Assembly (NCBI RefSeq): GCF_001467585.1
Contig: NZ_LNXY01000003.1
Coordinates: 1 to 64,000 of the forward strand
Source of the DNA: Legionella drozanskii LLAP-1
Lineage (GTDB): Bacteria; Pseudomonadota; Gammaproteobacteria; Legionellales; Legionellaceae
Reading direction: 5' to 3'
Length of the DNA stretch: 64,000 nucleotides
This document shows positions 25,097 to 35,726 of the stretch, piece by piece; position 1 is the first letter of the stretch; each line of letters starts with the position of its first letter. The notes under the pieces are model-generated. The model was given only the letters and a program-made list of their open reading frames with translations. It did no database searches and was not told where the DNA came from. The position numbers were made by a program, and so were the translations under genes.

Positions 25097-28022
25097 GTGC
25101 GCCCTCTTTTAACTCTATACTGATGGGTGGTATGGGTGCTTTGATGCCAGCAGCTTTAAATTTCGCCATAATTTCAAATAAGATTTTAGAGCGTATCTCA
25201 AAGCGTGTATGAATTTGCACGTTGATGAAATAACGTATTTCAAATTCAATGAGCGCATCGTCAATTTGCTTTAAAAACACCTGGGCCGGGGGATCAGCGA
25301 CAATTTCAGGAACAGTGGCTAGCACATCAAAAATTAATTGCTGGACCAATGCAGGATCATCTGCCCGGCTTACTTTAATAGGAACTACTGTACGAACGAT
25401 GCTATCTTGATGCGTCCAATTGGTAAACGGTTTATTGAAGGTCTCTGCGTTAGGAATCAGCACCTCCATATTGTCCCATGATGATACTCGCATCGAACGA
25501 ATACCAATATGAGCCACTCGTCCTTCATAACCACCTATAGTAATCAAATCGCCTTCTCGCACAGGTCGTTCGATCAATAACATAAGTCCACCGACAATAT
25601 TGGAAGCAAAGTCGCGCAAACCAAATCCCATTCCTACCGCAAGACCACCAATAACCATCGACATGCCACTAAAATCGAGACCTAAAACACGTAAAGTGAT
25701 TAATCCACCGATTAAAATAACGGCATATTGAGTGAAAACAGATAAGCTATTACGAATTCCCGCATCTCTTGCATCACGATAAAGCCAGCGATAACAAAAT
25801 TCGCGCGTCCACTTGGCAGTCCAGACAAAAATGGAAAGTAAGATAAGAAACTCAAGTATGCTAAGCGCTGTGATATGAATACCGGATAAGTTAACGAGAG
25901 GATATTCGCTATATTCTCGTAGTGTCATAAACACAGCGGAGTCCGAATACCATCCAAACAGCTGAAATAAAATATAAAGACTGGTAATAAAAAGCAATAC
26001 GCGGCATATTTTGTCTAAAGGCTTTAAGACAACCTCTATCCACAACCATCCGTTATGCAGCGAAGAAATCATCCATTCCGACATCAGCTCAAGTGCATCA
26101 AAAAGCAAGCCGCGACTTAAAACATAGCCGGTAATGATTAAAAGAATTTGCATTTGATAGCGGCTCATTGTCCAAGCTAAGTTGATATAGCCAACGAGTC
26201 CTATTATTGCGGTGGTAAACAGTGTGATGGGGATTAATACGACTAAAAGTACCGCTGCATTACGAAAATAGCGCTTTTTCGATTTTAATAGTGGATGCAG
26301 TATATGAGTGATAACTTCTCGCGAGCGCCATCCAACCACTGATACAGCTACCAAAAACAACATAAATAGACGACTGAAAATATCTTGTAAAATAGGCGAT
26401 AAGGGGAGTTCGTTAGAAATCACCATTAATGCAGTGGCCCACCCTCCAGTCAGTAACAACCACTTAAGGCGATAAAATAAACTGACATCTTTTCCGGAAG
26501 AATCACTTACTCGCTCCAATAACGCCAAACTAGCTATTAAAATGAGTGTACGAAAGGTAAGCCATACTCCAAGCAGATTTAATAGCAATTGATAGTTAGC
26601 AAATACAACATGATTGAGATAGAGCAGCAGTAAAATCGAGGTAGTAATCGCTAAGTGAGGTAAATTGCGACTTAGAAGGGTTAAAGTTCCAGTGTATAAA
26701 TGACCGGATAAACGCGAACGTTCTTTATCTCGGGTCAAATTTTTCAATAACTTGTTTAAAGCAAAACAAACACCGATAACCAATCCCACCGTTAACCAAA
26801 TTAAAGTTGCGGGAAGCACGTCTTGCCATAAATAATTTTCCTTAACCTTCATCACAAGTGATTTGCTGTAATTATAAAGCTGACTTGGAATTTTCGAAAT
26901 TTGCTGAATAATAGAGGGCCAACTATCGATTCGGTACTCGGATAAACTTTGTCTCACGGATAATTGTTTTTTCAATTCTTGTTCGTGATTTTCGAGGTCT
27001 TCTTGTAGGGTTTGCTGCTGAATAACAATCCCTTCAATTTTTGAATTAATAATCCGTACCAAAGCGGTAAATTGCTTTTTTAAATTAGAATCAGTGACCT
27101 GTAATAACTCGTTATTGAGCATACTCGCCATTTTCTTTAATGATTCTTCCATGTCAGATAATTGAGTGATCGAATTTTTATAGGTTTCTGTGACAGCTTG
27201 TAATGTTCTAATATCGGGACTTTTTTGTAATTTATAATCCGCTTTGACGAGTTGCTTTTGTAAATTCAATTCAGCAATTTTATATTGAGTTAAATTGATG
27301 ACCTGATTATTTAATATTAGTTTTGCCTCAAGGGTATAGTTAAGCATAGAATCGAGATTGGATTTTGCTTGTTGTTGCAGCTTGATACTATTTTCAAAAA
27401 GCTTTTCCAAAGATTCTCGCAATCGATCCTCTTGCGATCGCAGCTTTTCTAATTGCTGATGCATCTGAGCTTTCGATTTCCATAAATCCAGTTGCTCGGT
27501 TTGGAAGCTCAAGGCGTCTTGGTAATGATTTGCCAAAACTAGGTCTTCAGCAATTAAATCAATTCCTTTTTTGTTGATATCAATGAGGGTAGAGATAGTT
27601 GATATTCGTTCTTGCGAACTGATTTGCTCGCTATCGAATAACGGGGTTTGCTGTAACCGTTTTAATCTCAAAGTGAAGTCTTGCTGTAATTTTTTTTGAT
27701 TAACTAGAAAACTCTCAAGACTTGCAATTTTGGCACGATTAAGCACCAGCATCGCCCTATTCTCTTGTAATCGCTTATTGTATTCCTCTTGATTGGCAGG
27801 AGAAGCAAATAATTTTGTCTCATTAAGAGATTGGGTTAAGCTATTTTTTTCTTGAACAAGGTATTCAATAAGTTTATTAACGCCGCCATCCGATTTAGCA
27901 CAAAGAGGCGCCGAAGCCAGTAGAGCAAACGCTATACAGACTAGATAGAAAAATAACCGATGCCAGAAAAATGTACTGGCATCGGTTGAATTTAATTTAT
28001 TTCGTTTGTGAAGTAGGTGCAA
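25059..28022 (-). CDS. large MscS-type mechanosensitive channel (MscK/KefA-like)
   Basis: 987 residues. A signal peptide ([17 protein letters not shown]) is followed by a long periplasmic coiled-coil region (residues about 40-380), then about eleven membrane helices, and the conserved MscS core. The core shows [20 protein letters not shown] (pore helix), the gate-proximal [19 protein letters not shown] and the cytoplasmic [19 protein letters not shown]. It opens under membrane tension to release solutes on hypo-osmotic shock. The domain order matches MscK/MscM of Enterobacteria; which one cannot be told. Its start overlaps the end of aspS by 26 bases. Confidence 0.9.
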   Translation of the reverse strand: MHLLHKRNKLNSTDASTFFWHRLFFYLVCIAFALLASAPLCAKSDGGVNKLIEYLVQEKNSLTQSLNETKLFASPANQEEYNKRLQENRAMLVLNRAKIASLESFLVNQKKLQQDFTLRLKRLQQTPLFDSEQISSQERISTISTLIDINKKGIDLIAEDLVLANHYQDALSFQTEQLDLWKSKAQMHQQLEKLRSQEDRLRESLEKLFENSIKLQQQAKSNLDSMLNYTLEAKLILNNQVINLTQYKIAELNLQKQLVKADYKLQKSPDIRTLQAVTETYKNSITQLSDMEESLKKMASMLNNELLQVTDSNLKKQFTALVRIINSKIEGIVIQQQTLQEDLENHEQELKKQLSVRQSLSEYRIDSWPSIIQQISKIPSQLYNYSKSLVMKVKENYLWQDVLPATLIWLTVGLVIGVCFALNKLLKNLTRDKERSRLSGHLYTGTLTLLSRNLPHLAITTSILLLLYLNHVVFANYQLLLNLLGVWLTFRTLILIASLALLERVSDSSGKDVSLFYRLKWLLLTGGWATALMVISNELPLSPILQDIFSRLFMLFLVAVSVVGWRSREVITHILHPLLKSKKRYFRNAAVLLVVLIPITLFTTAIIGLVGYINLAWTMSRYQMQILLIITGYVLSRGLLFDALELMSEWMISSLHNGWLWIEVVLKPLDKICRVLLFITSLYILFQLFGWYSDSAVFMTLREYSEYPLVNLSGIHITALSILEFLILLSIFVWTAKWTREFCYRWLYRDARDAGIRNSLSVFTQYAVILIGGLITLRVLGLDFSGMSMVIGGLAVGMGFGLRDFASNIVGGLMLLIERPVREGDLITIGGYEGRVAHIGIRSMRVSSWDNMEVLIPNAETFNKPFTNWTHQDSIVRTVVPIKVSRADDPALVQQLIFDVLATVPEIVADPPAQVFLKQIDDALIEFEIRYFINVQIHTRFEIRSKILFEIMAKFKAAGIKAPIPPISIELKEGAHAPTTNKKKVEQ

Positions 28023-29778
28023 GACGAATTCCTAACTCATTAAGTTGTGTATTACCAACCTCCGACGGCGCATCCGTCAGCAGACAAGACGCTGATTGTG
28101 TCTTAGGAAAAGCAATTACATCGCGAATTGAACTTGAATTGGTTAACAACATAGCTAAGCGGTCAATACCTAAAGCGATTCCGCCATGCGGAGGACAACC
28201 ATATTGCAAAGCATCAAGTAAGAAACCAAATTTCTGCTGAGCTTCTTCTTTCTCGATTCCTAGCAGATCAAAGACTGCTTGCTGCAGTTGGGTCTGATGA
28301 ATACGAATTGAGCCACCGCCAATTTCATAGCCATTAATTACGATATCATAAGCTTTAGCCAAAGTTTTCGTTGGATTTTGCTTGAGCGCCGCAATCGATA
28401 ACTCTCGCGGCGAAGTAAACGGATGATGCATAGCGAACAATTGGTTTGTTTTTGGATCATTTTCAAACATAGGCCAATCGATAACCCATAATAAACGCCA
28501 ACCTGGCTCAACAAGATTACGATCGTGGCCCAATTTAATACGCAAGGCGCCCATGGATTCGTTTACCATTTGTTCATGACCAGCACCAAAGAAAACCACA
28601 TCACCAGTCTTAGCTTCAGCACGATCGAGAATGGCATTTACACAGTCTTCAGAAAGAAACTTGATAATCGGTGATTGCAGACCTTCCATCCCTAGAGAGC
28701 GATCATTGACTTTGATGTAAGCCAAACCTTTTGCACCATAAATGCCTACAAATTGTCCATAATCATCTAATTCTTTACGACTTAAACTGCAACCATTTGG
28801 TAATTTTAATGCAACGACTCTTCCCTCTTTGCTTTCAGCGGCAGAGGCAAAAACATTAAACTCACAGTTTTTCACCAGATCCGCAATATCAATCAATTCT
28901 AGAGGGATACGTAGGTCTGGTTTATCACTACCGAAGCGACGCATTGCTTCATTGTAAGTCATTCTAGGCAAAATTTTAGGGATTTCAACGCCTAAAATTT
29001 CCTGGAAAACTTTTTGGAGCATGCCTTCGATGAGTTGTTGAATAGTGCTTTCATCAATGAAAGCCATTTCAATATCAAGCTGAGTAAATTCAGGTTGTCT
29101 ATCTGCGCGTAGGTCTTCATCGCGGAAACAACGCACAATTTGATAATATTTATCAAAACCAGACATCATTAATAACTGTTTAAACAATTGCGGTGACTGA
29201 GGTAAAGCATAAAACTGTCCTGGATGCACTCGGGAAGGAACTAGATAGTCCCTTGCGCCTTCGGGTGTTGCCTTAGTCAGCATCGGTGTTTCGATGTCAA
29301 TAAAATGTTGTGCATTCAAATAATCACGAATGCAGCGATTTAAATTATGGCGCAACATGAGATTATTTTGCATATCACTACGTCTTAAATCGATGTAGCG
29401 ATAACGATAACGTAAATCTTCATTGACTAATTGATGCTCATCAGGCAAGAAAGGTGGCGTTTGTGCCTGATTTAATATTTCAAGTTGGGTGCCTAAAATC
29501 TCAATACGGCCTGTTGCCATTTTGTCATTAATCATCCCTTCTGGTCGAGGACGAACAATGCCATGAATACAAACAACATATTCATGCCGCAGTTTTTCAG
29601 CAATAGCAAAGACAGAGGCGAGTTCTGGTTCATAAACAACTTGGACTAAGCCAGAGCGGTCTCGTACATCTAAAAAAATTACTCCACCGTGATCACGACG
29701 GTTATGTATCCAACCGCAGACACTTACTGACTGCCCTGTGATTGTTTCATTAACATTTGCACAATAATGTGATCTCAT
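27997..29778 (-). CDS. aspS: aspartate--tRNA ligase
   Basis: 593 residues, full length for a bacterial class II AspRS. Visible parts are the OB-fold anticodon-binding domain ([20 protein letters not shown]), motif 2 ([20 protein letters not shown]), the bacterial insertion domain, and motif 3 ([13 protein letters not shown]). It charges tRNA-Asp. It follows DUF502 and fmdB in an order common in gammaproteobacteria. Whether it is discriminating or also charges tRNA-Asn cannot be read from the sequence here. Confidence 0.97.
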   Translation of the reverse strand: MRSHYCANVNETITGQSVSVCGWIHNRRDHGGVIFLDVRDRSGLVQVVYEPELASVFAIAEKLRHEYVVCIHGIVRPRPEGMINDKMATGRIEILGTQLEILNQAQTPPFLPDEHQLVNEDLRYRYRYIDLRRSDMQNNLMLRHNLNRCIRDYLNAQHFIDIETPMLTKATPEGARDYLVPSRVHPGQFYALPQSPQLFKQLLMMSGFDKYYQIVRCFRDEDLRADRQPEFTQLDIEMAFIDESTIQQLIEGMLQKVFQEILGVEIPKILPRMTYNEAMRRFGSDKPDLRIPLELIDIADLVKNCEFNVFASAAESKEGRVVALKLPNGCSLSRKELDDYGQFVGIYGAKGLAYIKVNDRSLGMEGLQSPIIKFLSEDCVNAILDRAEAKTGDVVFFGAGHEQMVNESMGALRIKLGHDRNLVEPGWRLLWVIDWPMFENDPKTNQLFAMHHPFTSPRELSIAALKQNPTKTLAKAYDIVINGYEIGGGSIRIHQTQLQQAVFDLLGIEKEEAQQKFGFLLDALQYGCPPHGGIALGIDRLAMLLTNSSSIRDVIAFPKTQSASCLLTDAPSEVGNTQLNELGIRLAPTSQTK

Positions 29779-29803
29779 AAGCCACCTGTCTTGATATTAG
29801 TTT

Positions 29804-30421
29804 TTATTTCTCAATTTGCAGAGAGGGTGCAGACTGCATAACGCCTAAAGAAATAATGAGCTTTAATGCCTCTTCGATTGTCATTGACAATTCGATGGCA
29901 TCCTCCTTGGGAATCATCATGAAAAAACCAGAGGTAGGGTTTGGTGTTGTTGGTACAAAGATGGAAAGCATTTCTGTACCAACCAGACTATTTACTTCAG
30001 GATACGGTGCGCCAGTAAGGAAAGCGATTGTCCATAATCCCTTTCTTGGGTATTCAACTAGCAGTACTTTACGAAAAGCTTGGCTATTTGTAGCAAATAC
30101 TGCCTGGATAACTTGCTTTGCGGCATTGTAAATGGAACGAACCAAGGGAATACGAGCTAATACTGCCTCACCCCAGCCCATTAGGCGTTGTCCGATGAAG
30201 TTGGTCGCTAAAAGGCCTGTTCCAAGAAGTAAAAGTAATGAAATAATTACTCCTAATCCCGGTATATGCATTCCAAAAAGTCTTTCTGGTTGGTAGGAGT
30301 TGGGTAGCAGAGCAATTGTGTTATCCAGTAGTTCAATAATAAAGCGCAACACAACAAAAGTTACCAAAATAGGCAACCATACTACTAAGCCTGTGAGAAG
30401 ATAACTACGAAACGCTTTCAC
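29804..30421 (-). CDS. DUF502 family membrane protein
   Basis: 205 residues with two N-terminal helices (SYLLTGLVVWLPILVTFVVL; GLGVIISLLLLLGTGLLATN) and the conserved DUF502 region (ARIPLVRSIYNAAKQVIQAV, then VFVPTTPNPTSGFFMMIP in slightly varied form). No biochemical role is known; the family is repeatedly linked to aspS and fmdB. Its start overlaps the fmdB stop by 4 bases, so it is translated with it. Confidence 0.9.
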   Translation of the reverse strand: MKAFRSYLLTGLVVWLPILVTFVVLRFIIELLDNTIALLPNSYQPERLFGMHIPGLGVIISLLLLLGTGLLATNFIGQRLMGWGEAVLARIPLVRSIYNAAKQVIQAVFATNSQAFRKVLLVEYPRKGLWTIAFLTGAPYPEVNSLVGTEMLSIFVPTTPNPTSGFFMMIPKEDAIELSMTIEEALKLIISLGVMQSAPSLQIEK

Positions 30422-30726
30422 TCAGAATCACCCTTTTTAGTTGACGTGCTACCCGTAGCTTTCTTGTCCTCAGATTTTTTCTCTGAACCCGTTGATTTCT
30501 CAGTACTATCAGATGTCGCTTCTTTTTTCTGCTCTGGCTTTCCTTTATTTTTAAAATCTGTGGCATACCAACCACTTCCTTTTAATTGAAATCCTGCAGC
30601 AGAAATTTGTCGTACTGCCGAATTTTGAAAGCATTGAGGGCATTGTTTTGCAGGCTCATCGCCAATCTTTTGCATTAAATCGAAATGATGATGGCAACTT
30701 GTGCATTCATACTCATAAATTGGCAT
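30418..30726 (-). CDS. FmdB-family zinc-ribbon protein
   Basis: 102 residues from ATG 30726. The N-terminal zinc ribbon is intact (MPIYEYECTSCHHHF, then KQCPQCFQNS), giving two CxxC pairs; the C-terminus is Lys/Glu/Ser-rich and disordered. FmdB-like proteins are small regulatory or assembly factors of unknown partner. It heads the fmdB-DUF502-aspS series. Confidence 0.88.
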   Translation of the reverse strand: MPIYEYECTSCHHHFDLMQKIGDEPAKQCPQCFQNSAVRQISAAGFQLKGSGWYATDFKNKGKPEQKKEATSDSTEKSTGSEKKSEDKKATGSTSTKKGDSE

Positions 30727-30841
30727 CAACGAATCTCCGTCGTTTTATAATAAATATTTAAAAGAATTAAGTATTATAGCTTAATTAGCAAGTTATCGAC
30801 AATGATAATTGCTTAAATTTGCGGCAGTTTTTGATTAAACC

Positions 30842-31498
30842 CTATGTTAATTTCTGAAAAACTCTCTCATCAGCTAAATTTCCTTGAAAGTAGACCGTCG
30901 CTAATTGCGGCATATGCATTTTTTGCGCTAAAGTGGTTATATTTTCATCTCTCACCAACATCTCATTGTCCAGGCAGTTTGCTATCCAACCTTCACAACT
31001 TATATGATTGTACTTTAATACTGCATCCGTAAGTAAAGCATGGTTTAAACAACCAAGACGCATTCCGACAACCAGAATAACAGGAATTTGTGTAAGTTTT
31101 AAAAAATCAAGCCAGGTTTCCTCCTCATTTAAAGGAGCCATTAAGCCCCCTGCTCCTTCAATCAGCAAATAATCCATCTGAATAAATTGTTTATCAAAAC
31201 AAAAATCGGCGATTTCTTGAAGTGTTAGGCGAGAATTTACTTGCTTTGCTGCAATATGAGGAGAAATAGGAGGAGCAAATTGCCAAGCGTTAATTTTAAA
31301 CCTGGGGTTCACATTATGTTTTTGTAGATTGATGACATCTTCACTTTGCAACAGTCCATTTTTTTCATAACAACCACTGGCTACTGGTTTCAAAGCCAAG
31401 GCCTTTTTTTTTCGCTGTTTGAAATAATCCAACAATTGGCAAGTGATATAGGTTTTGCCACTATCTGTATCTGTACCTGTAATAAAATAAATTTTCAT
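30842..31498 (-). CDS. bioD: dethiobiotin synthase
   Basis: 218 residues. The ATP loop GTDTDSGKTYI is at residues 8-18 and the conserved carboxylation-site Lys in ALKPVASGC follows. A second signature is LLIEGAGGLMAP. It uses ATP and CO2 to close the ureido ring of dethiobiotin from DAPA. It overlaps bioH by 4 bases and is the last gene of the minus-strand biotin operon. Confidence 0.95.
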   Translation of the reverse strand: MKIYFITGTDTDSGKTYITCQLLDYFKQRKKKALALKPVASGCYEKNGLLQSEDVINLQKHNVNPRFKINAWQFAPPISPHIAAKQVNSRLTLQEIADFCFDKQFIQMDYLLIEGAGGLMAPLNEEETWLDFLKLTQIPVILVVGMRLGCLNHALLTDAVLKYNHISCEGWIANCLDNEMLVRDENITTLAQKMHMPQLATVYFQGNLADERVFQKLT

Positions 31499-32214
31499 CG
31501 CAAAATGTCCTTTAACACAGTTATAAACTCATTTTGATCAGACAAAAATGGCATGTGCGCTGCTTTGGCAAACATTAGATACTCAAATTGTGGATACATT
31601 TTTTGCATGGCTGCCATGGTTGTTCTTGGGGTTATTGCATCCAGACGGCCAAATAAAAAATAACTTGGCCTTGTAAACGAATGGAGCGGTTCTCGTAAAT
31701 CCCAGTCAGCTAATATTTGTAATCCTTCTTTTAAGCTTACTGGATCAGGCATTAATTCATTTTGATATTGATAACGATGATTTTTTAATTGCAAGCCAAT
31801 AAATTCAGAGATTGTTAGTTGGGGATCTGTCGCTAAATTAACAAAAAATTGGTTGAAAACATGCTTTTCAACACCAGGCCAACCTTTTTCTTTAATGAAA
31901 CGAGGAGAAGATGAAATATTAATTAGTTTTGTTACGCGCGTTGGTTCTTCAATAGCAAAACGCGTAGCAAAAAGCCCACCCATGGACCAGCCAGCAAGTG
32001 CAAAATGCTCTGGCAATAGTTGATCTAACTGTTGCTTAAACCTATCCCAACTCATAGGCGAACTTAAACCAAAACCAGGTAAATCAACTAAATAAAGCTG
32101 ATATTCGCTGCTTATATGACTGGCCAGCTGTAGCCATATTTTATGATCAAAGCCCCAACCATGAAAAAAAACCAAGGGGAAGCCTTTTCCAATCACTGTG
32201 ATGTGTAAATTCAT
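31495..32214 (-). CDS. bioH: pimeloyl-ACP methyl ester esterase BioH
   Basis: 239 residues, alpha/beta hydrolase. The oxyanion region is FFHGWGFDHKIW, the nucleophile lies in AGWSMGGLFA (Ser in GWSMGG), the acid in FGRLDAITP and the His in KAAHMPF; these match the BioH group. It removes the methyl group from pimeloyl-ACP methyl ester, ending the BioC-BioH fatty-acid-disguise route. Its partner BioC is not in the operon. Confidence 0.93.
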   Translation of the reverse strand: MNLHITVIGKGFPLVFFHGWGFDHKIWLQLASHISSEYQLYLVDLPGFGLSSPMSWDRFKQQLDQLLPEHFALAGWSMGGLFATRFAIEEPTRVTKLINISSSPRFIKEKGWPGVEKHVFNQFFVNLATDPQLTISEFIGLQLKNHRYQYQNELMPDPVSLKEGLQILADWDLREPLHSFTRPSYFLFGRLDAITPRTTMAAMQKMYPQFEYLMFAKAAHMPFLSDQNEFITVLKDILR

Positions 32215-32253
32215 AAAGTTAAACCTTTATAACTTCGCTATGCGTCAATGAAT

Positions 32254-33381
32254 TTAAGCAATTTGATGAAGGATCTCAAACAAAAACTCAATATCCTCTG
32301 CCTCATGATGATAGTTTAAAATAACCCTCAATCCTGTGTCTTTTTTACTCACAGTAGGCTCACGCATGGCTTGGCAAAAAATTCCTCGTTGGCGTAAATT
32401 ATCCGCGTAAGTTAATGCTTGGTGAGGACAACCGAGCTGTAATTGTTGAATAGGCGTTGATGAATCGCGCCATTTTAAAGAAGAGTTTTCACTCAATTTC
32501 CGAAAATAAGCGATTAATTCATAGAGTTTTTGCCGTCTACTCTTTGCATTACGAATAAATGCTAAGGTTTCCAGAATTCCATACGCCAAGGCCGGACTCA
32601 CAGCAGTCGAATAAATATGCGAACGAGCGAGCTGCAATAACGCATCAATCCATTCGCCGCGTCCCGCAACTATCGCGCCTTGAAAGGCAAAGGCCTTGCC
32701 AAGAGGAATTATTCGTAATGGAATTTCATGTTGACTAAGACCGCAGAGTTTCACTCCACCTAATCCTTCTTCCCCAAACACACCAAAGGCATGCGCCTCA
32801 TCAACCACACAATCAGCGCCATAGGTGGCACCTAATCTTGATAGCTCAAGAAGATCTGTTGTTTGTCCACTCATACTGAAGACTGCTTCTGTAATAATGA
32901 CTGGATTCACAGGACAGGTTTGTAGTTTTTTTGCTAAATGGTTGAGATCATTATGCAGATAACGAGTATAGTCTCCATTTGCCAGCCGCAAGCCATCGTA
33001 GAAAGAAGCGTGAGTTCCTTTGTCGATTAGAAAGTGGCTATTAAAATGGGCAAAGAGAGAAATGATGCCCAAATTGGCAGCATAGCCTGAACTAAACAGC
33101 AGTGCATCATCCACCCCTAAAGCTTGAGCAAAAGCCTGTTCTAATTCACGATGGCTCGCATGATAGCCACAAATCACCATTGAGCCGCCACTACCGGAAG
33201 GATAATTCGCGAAGCCTCTTTGGAAAGCTTCGCGAATGCTCAACTCTTCAGCTAATGACAAATAATCATTTGAACTAAAGTTAATTAACGACCTATCATC
33301 AAAACGATTGAGTAACCGTCGTCGATGCAAGCCATCTTGCTTAAGTTGGGCTAAATGGTCAACCAGGGCATCATTTATCAT
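32254..33381 (-). CDS. bioF: 8-amino-7-oxononanoate synthase
   Basis: 375 residues, PLP-dependent alpha-oxoamine synthase. Conserved segments are NYLSLAEELSIREAFQRG, GSGGSMVICGYHASH, VVDEAHAFGVFGEEG and the PLP-Lys region IIPLGKAFAFQGAIV. It joins pimeloyl-ACP and alanine to make KAPA. Its start overlaps bioB by 4 bases. Confidence 0.96.
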   Translation of the reverse strand: MINDALVDHLAQLKQDGLHRRRLLNRFDDRSLINFSSNDYLSLAEELSIREAFQRGFANYPSGSGGSMVICGYHASHRELEQAFAQALGVDDALLFSSGYAANLGIISLFAHFNSHFLIDKGTHASFYDGLRLANGDYTRYLHNDLNHLAKKLQTCPVNPVIITEAVFSMSGQTTDLLELSRLGATYGADCVVDEAHAFGVFGEEGLGGVKLCGLSQHEIPLRIIPLGKAFAFQGAIVAGRGEWIDALLQLARSHIYSTAVSPALAYGILETLAFIRNAKSRRQKLYELIAYFRKLSENSSLKWRDSSTPIQQLQLGCPHQALTYADNLRQRGIFCQAMREPTVSKKDTGLRVILNYHHEAEDIEFLFEILHQIA

Positions 33382-34331
33382 GCTTCAGCAAAGGCCTTTA
33401 TTCCCAATTTTTTAAAAAGAATTCGGTCCTCATCGCGTTCAGGATTTGCTTCGGTTAACAGTTTACCGCCGATAAAAACAGAATTCGCACCCGCGAAATA
33501 GCAAAGCGCTTGTAACTCATCGCTCATTTCAGTTCGACCGGCAGTGAGGCGAATTGCACTTTTAGGCATTAGTATGCGCGCTGTAGCAATGGTTCGTACT
33601 AACTCAACACCTTCCACTTGTTTTGCATGAGCAAGCGGTGTTCCTTCAACGGGAATTAAACGATTAATTGGCACACTTTCTGGGGGCGATTCTAGGTTTG
33701 CCAGAGTGAATAAAAATTCGATTCTATCCTCACGTGTCTCGCCTAAACCCAAAATTCCACCACAGCAAACTTTCATCCCAGCTTGACGCACAGTTTCAAG
33801 GGTTTCTAAGCGCTCGCTAAACCGTCTTGTAGTAACCACTTTGTCGTAATAGGAAGGCGAGGTGTCAATATTGTGATTATAATAATCTAATCCTGCTTCT
33901 TTTAATTCACCAGCTTGCTCTTTATCCAACATTCCTAGTGTCATACAAGCTTCCATGCCCATTGCTTTCACCCCTTCAACCATGGCTTTTAATTCGGGCA
34001 TTGCTTTATTAGGAGGGCAACGCCAGGCTGCTCCCATACAAAAACGTTTTGCACCGTTCGCCTTCGCCTCGGCAGCCTTTGCGAGCACCTGGTCTACAGT
34101 CATTAACTTTTCTTTTTCAACATGGGTTTTATAATGTCCACTTTGCGAACAATAACCACAATCCTCAGGACAAGCTCCCGTTTTAATACTTAGCAATTTT
34201 GCTAGCTGTATGGCATTTGCATCATGGTTTTCTTTATGAATGCTATGCGCTGCATAGAGTAGCGTATTAAAAGGTTGCTCATAAATGCTTGTTACTTCGG
34301 CTAAGGCCCAACGCTCACTAACTCTACTCAC
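33378..34331 (-). CDS. bioB: biotin synthase
   Basis: 317 residues, radical SAM enzyme. The iron-sulfur motif CPEDCGYC places Cys at 54, 58 and 61, and the second cluster Arg/Cys residues are in the usual positions (e.g. MGAAWRCPP, EACMTLGML, CCGGILGLGE). It inserts sulfur into dethiobiotin. The start is GTG 34331, preceded by AGGGG at a good distance. The first gene of the minus-strand bio operon; its promoter carries the BirA operator. Confidence 0.97.
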   Translation of the reverse strand: MSRVSERWALAEVTSIYEQPFNTLLYAAHSIHKENHDANAIQLAKLLSIKTGACPEDCGYCSQSGHYKTHVEKEKLMTVDQVLAKAAEAKANGAKRFCMGAAWRCPPNKAMPELKAMVEGVKAMGMEACMTLGMLDKEQAGELKEAGLDYYNHNIDTSPSYYDKVVTTRRFSERLETLETVRQAGMKVCCGGILGLGETREDRIEFLFTLANLESPPESVPINRLIPVEGTPLAHAKQVEGVELVRTIATARILMPKSAIRLTAGRTEMSDELQALCYFAGANSVFIGGKLLTEANPERDEDRILFKKLGIKAFAEA

Positions 34332-34361
34332 TGTTCACCCCTTTTTTTTAATCTGCCGAAC

Positions 34362-34413
34362 ATGATAGAGTCACCCCATTACTTGTCAACCAAAATTTAA
34401 ACCTAGGTTAACA
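34362..34413. promoter_or_regulatory. BirA operator with bioB promoter between bioB and bioA
   Basis: TTGTCAACC (34383-34391), 14 bases, then GGTTAACA (34406-34413) match the biotin operator recognised by BirA-biotinyl-AMP. On the minus strand TTGACA (34389-34384) and TATCAT (34367-34362) are 16 bases apart, giving a bioB promoter whose -35 box lies inside the left half-site. The right half-site ends 2 bases before the bioA ATG and includes its only AGG Shine-Dalgarno-like sequence. Confidence 0.85.
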
Positions 34414-34415
34414 CT

Positions 34416-35726
34416 ATGCAGCTGATTGAAAGAGATCTGAACCACATTTGGCACCCCTGTTCACAGATGAAAGATTTTCAACAAAGCCCACCTTTGATCG
34501 TGACTCACGCAAAAGGAAGTTATCTCTATACTAACAAAGGACCAATGATTGATGCGGTTTCTAGTTGGTGGTGCAAATCTTTAGGTCATGGTCACCCCGC
34601 CGTTATTGCGGCAATTAAAGAACAATTGGACTCTTTTGAGCACGTCATTTCTGCACACACTACTCACTCAGCGTTGGTGGAGTTTGGCGAAAAAATGACG
34701 CAAATCAGCAAGCTTCAGCATGTTTTTTTTGCTAGTGATGGCTCAAGTGCTGTTGAAATTGCGATGAAGCTTGCACTTCATGCAAGCCAACTCAAAGGAA
34801 TGCCGCAGCGCAATGAATTTATTTCGCTGCAAAACAGCTATCATGGAGAGACTTTTGGTACCTTAAGTGTTAGTGATTTAGGAATTTTTAAAAAACCTTA
34901 TGAAGGCTATGGTGTTCAATGCCATTTTCTCTCGCCACTACCCTATATTTCTAATGAAAATGATCCTTTATGGAAAGAGGCAGGGGAATATTGGCCACTC
35001 ATTCTTGAGCAATTAGATAAAATTAAGCATAAAGCCTGTGCAATAATTGTAGAGCCTATTGTCCAAGGTTCGAGTGGTATGCGCTGTTATAGTGCAGACT
35101 TTTTAAGAAAACTAGCACAATGGGCAAAGGAAAATGAGATTTATTTCATTGCTGATGAAATCATGACCGGGTTAGGTAGAACCGGAAAATGGCTTGCCTG
35201 TGATCATGCCGAAATAAAACCTGACTTAATTTGCTTATCAAAAGGTTTAACCTCTGGTTCAATACCCTTCAGTTGTATATTGGTTGATCATCCAATTTAT
35301 GAACTTTTTTACGATGATTATGATAAAGGCAAAACTTTTATGCATTCTCATACCTACAGCGGCAATGCTCTTGCAATCAGTGCAGCCCTTGCAACAATCA
35401 AAGTGATGGAAACAGAAAAATTGATTGAACGTGCTCAACAACTGAGTCAGATCATGCAGCAACAATTTCATGAGCTAGCCTCAATAACCGGTAAATTAAC
35501 AAATGTTCGCTCAGTAGGAGCAATTATTGCAGCAGATTTAGTCGATTGCGGTAGTAAACGAACCGGTTTTCAACTTTATCAAGAAGCCCTTGAGCTAGGC
35601 GCTCTTTTAAGACCATTAGGAAATACTTTATATTGGTTTCCACCCTTAAATATTGATAATAAAACCATTGAGAATTTAGCAGAAATCACTCTAAACTCTA
35701 TAAGAAGGCTCTATAATAAGGGTTAA
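34416..35726 (+). CDS. bioA: adenosylmethionine-8-amino-7-oxononanoate aminotransferase
   Basis: 436 residues, class III PLP aminotransferase. Visible parts are the substrate-binding WHPCSQMKDF, the dimer-interface region ISAHTTHSALVEFGE, the Asp in ADEIMTGLGRTGKW and the PLP-Lys in ICLSKGLTSGSIP. It converts KAPA to DAPA with SAM as amino donor. Divergent from bioB with the operator directly before its start; the following EAL-domain gene begins on the next base after its stop, so the two may share a transcript. Confidence 0.96.
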   Translation: MQLIERDLNHIWHPCSQMKDFQQSPPLIVTHAKGSYLYTNKGPMIDAVSSWWCKSLGHGHPAVIAAIKEQLDSFEHVISAHTTHSALVEFGEKMTQISKLQHVFFASDGSSAVEIAMKLALHASQLKGMPQRNEFISLQNSYHGETFGTLSVSDLGIFKKPYEGYGVQCHFLSPLPYISNENDPLWKEAGEYWPLILEQLDKIKHKACAIIVEPIVQGSSGMRCYSADFLRKLAQWAKENEIYFIADEIMTGLGRTGKWLACDHAEIKPDLICLSKGLTSGSIPFSCILVDHPIYELFYDDYDKGKTFMHSHTYSGNALAISAALATIKVMETEKLIERAQQLSQIMQQQFHELASITGKLTNVRSVGAIIAADLVDCGSKRTGFQLYQEALELGALLRPLGNTLYWFPPLNIDNKTIENLAEITLNSIRRLYNKG

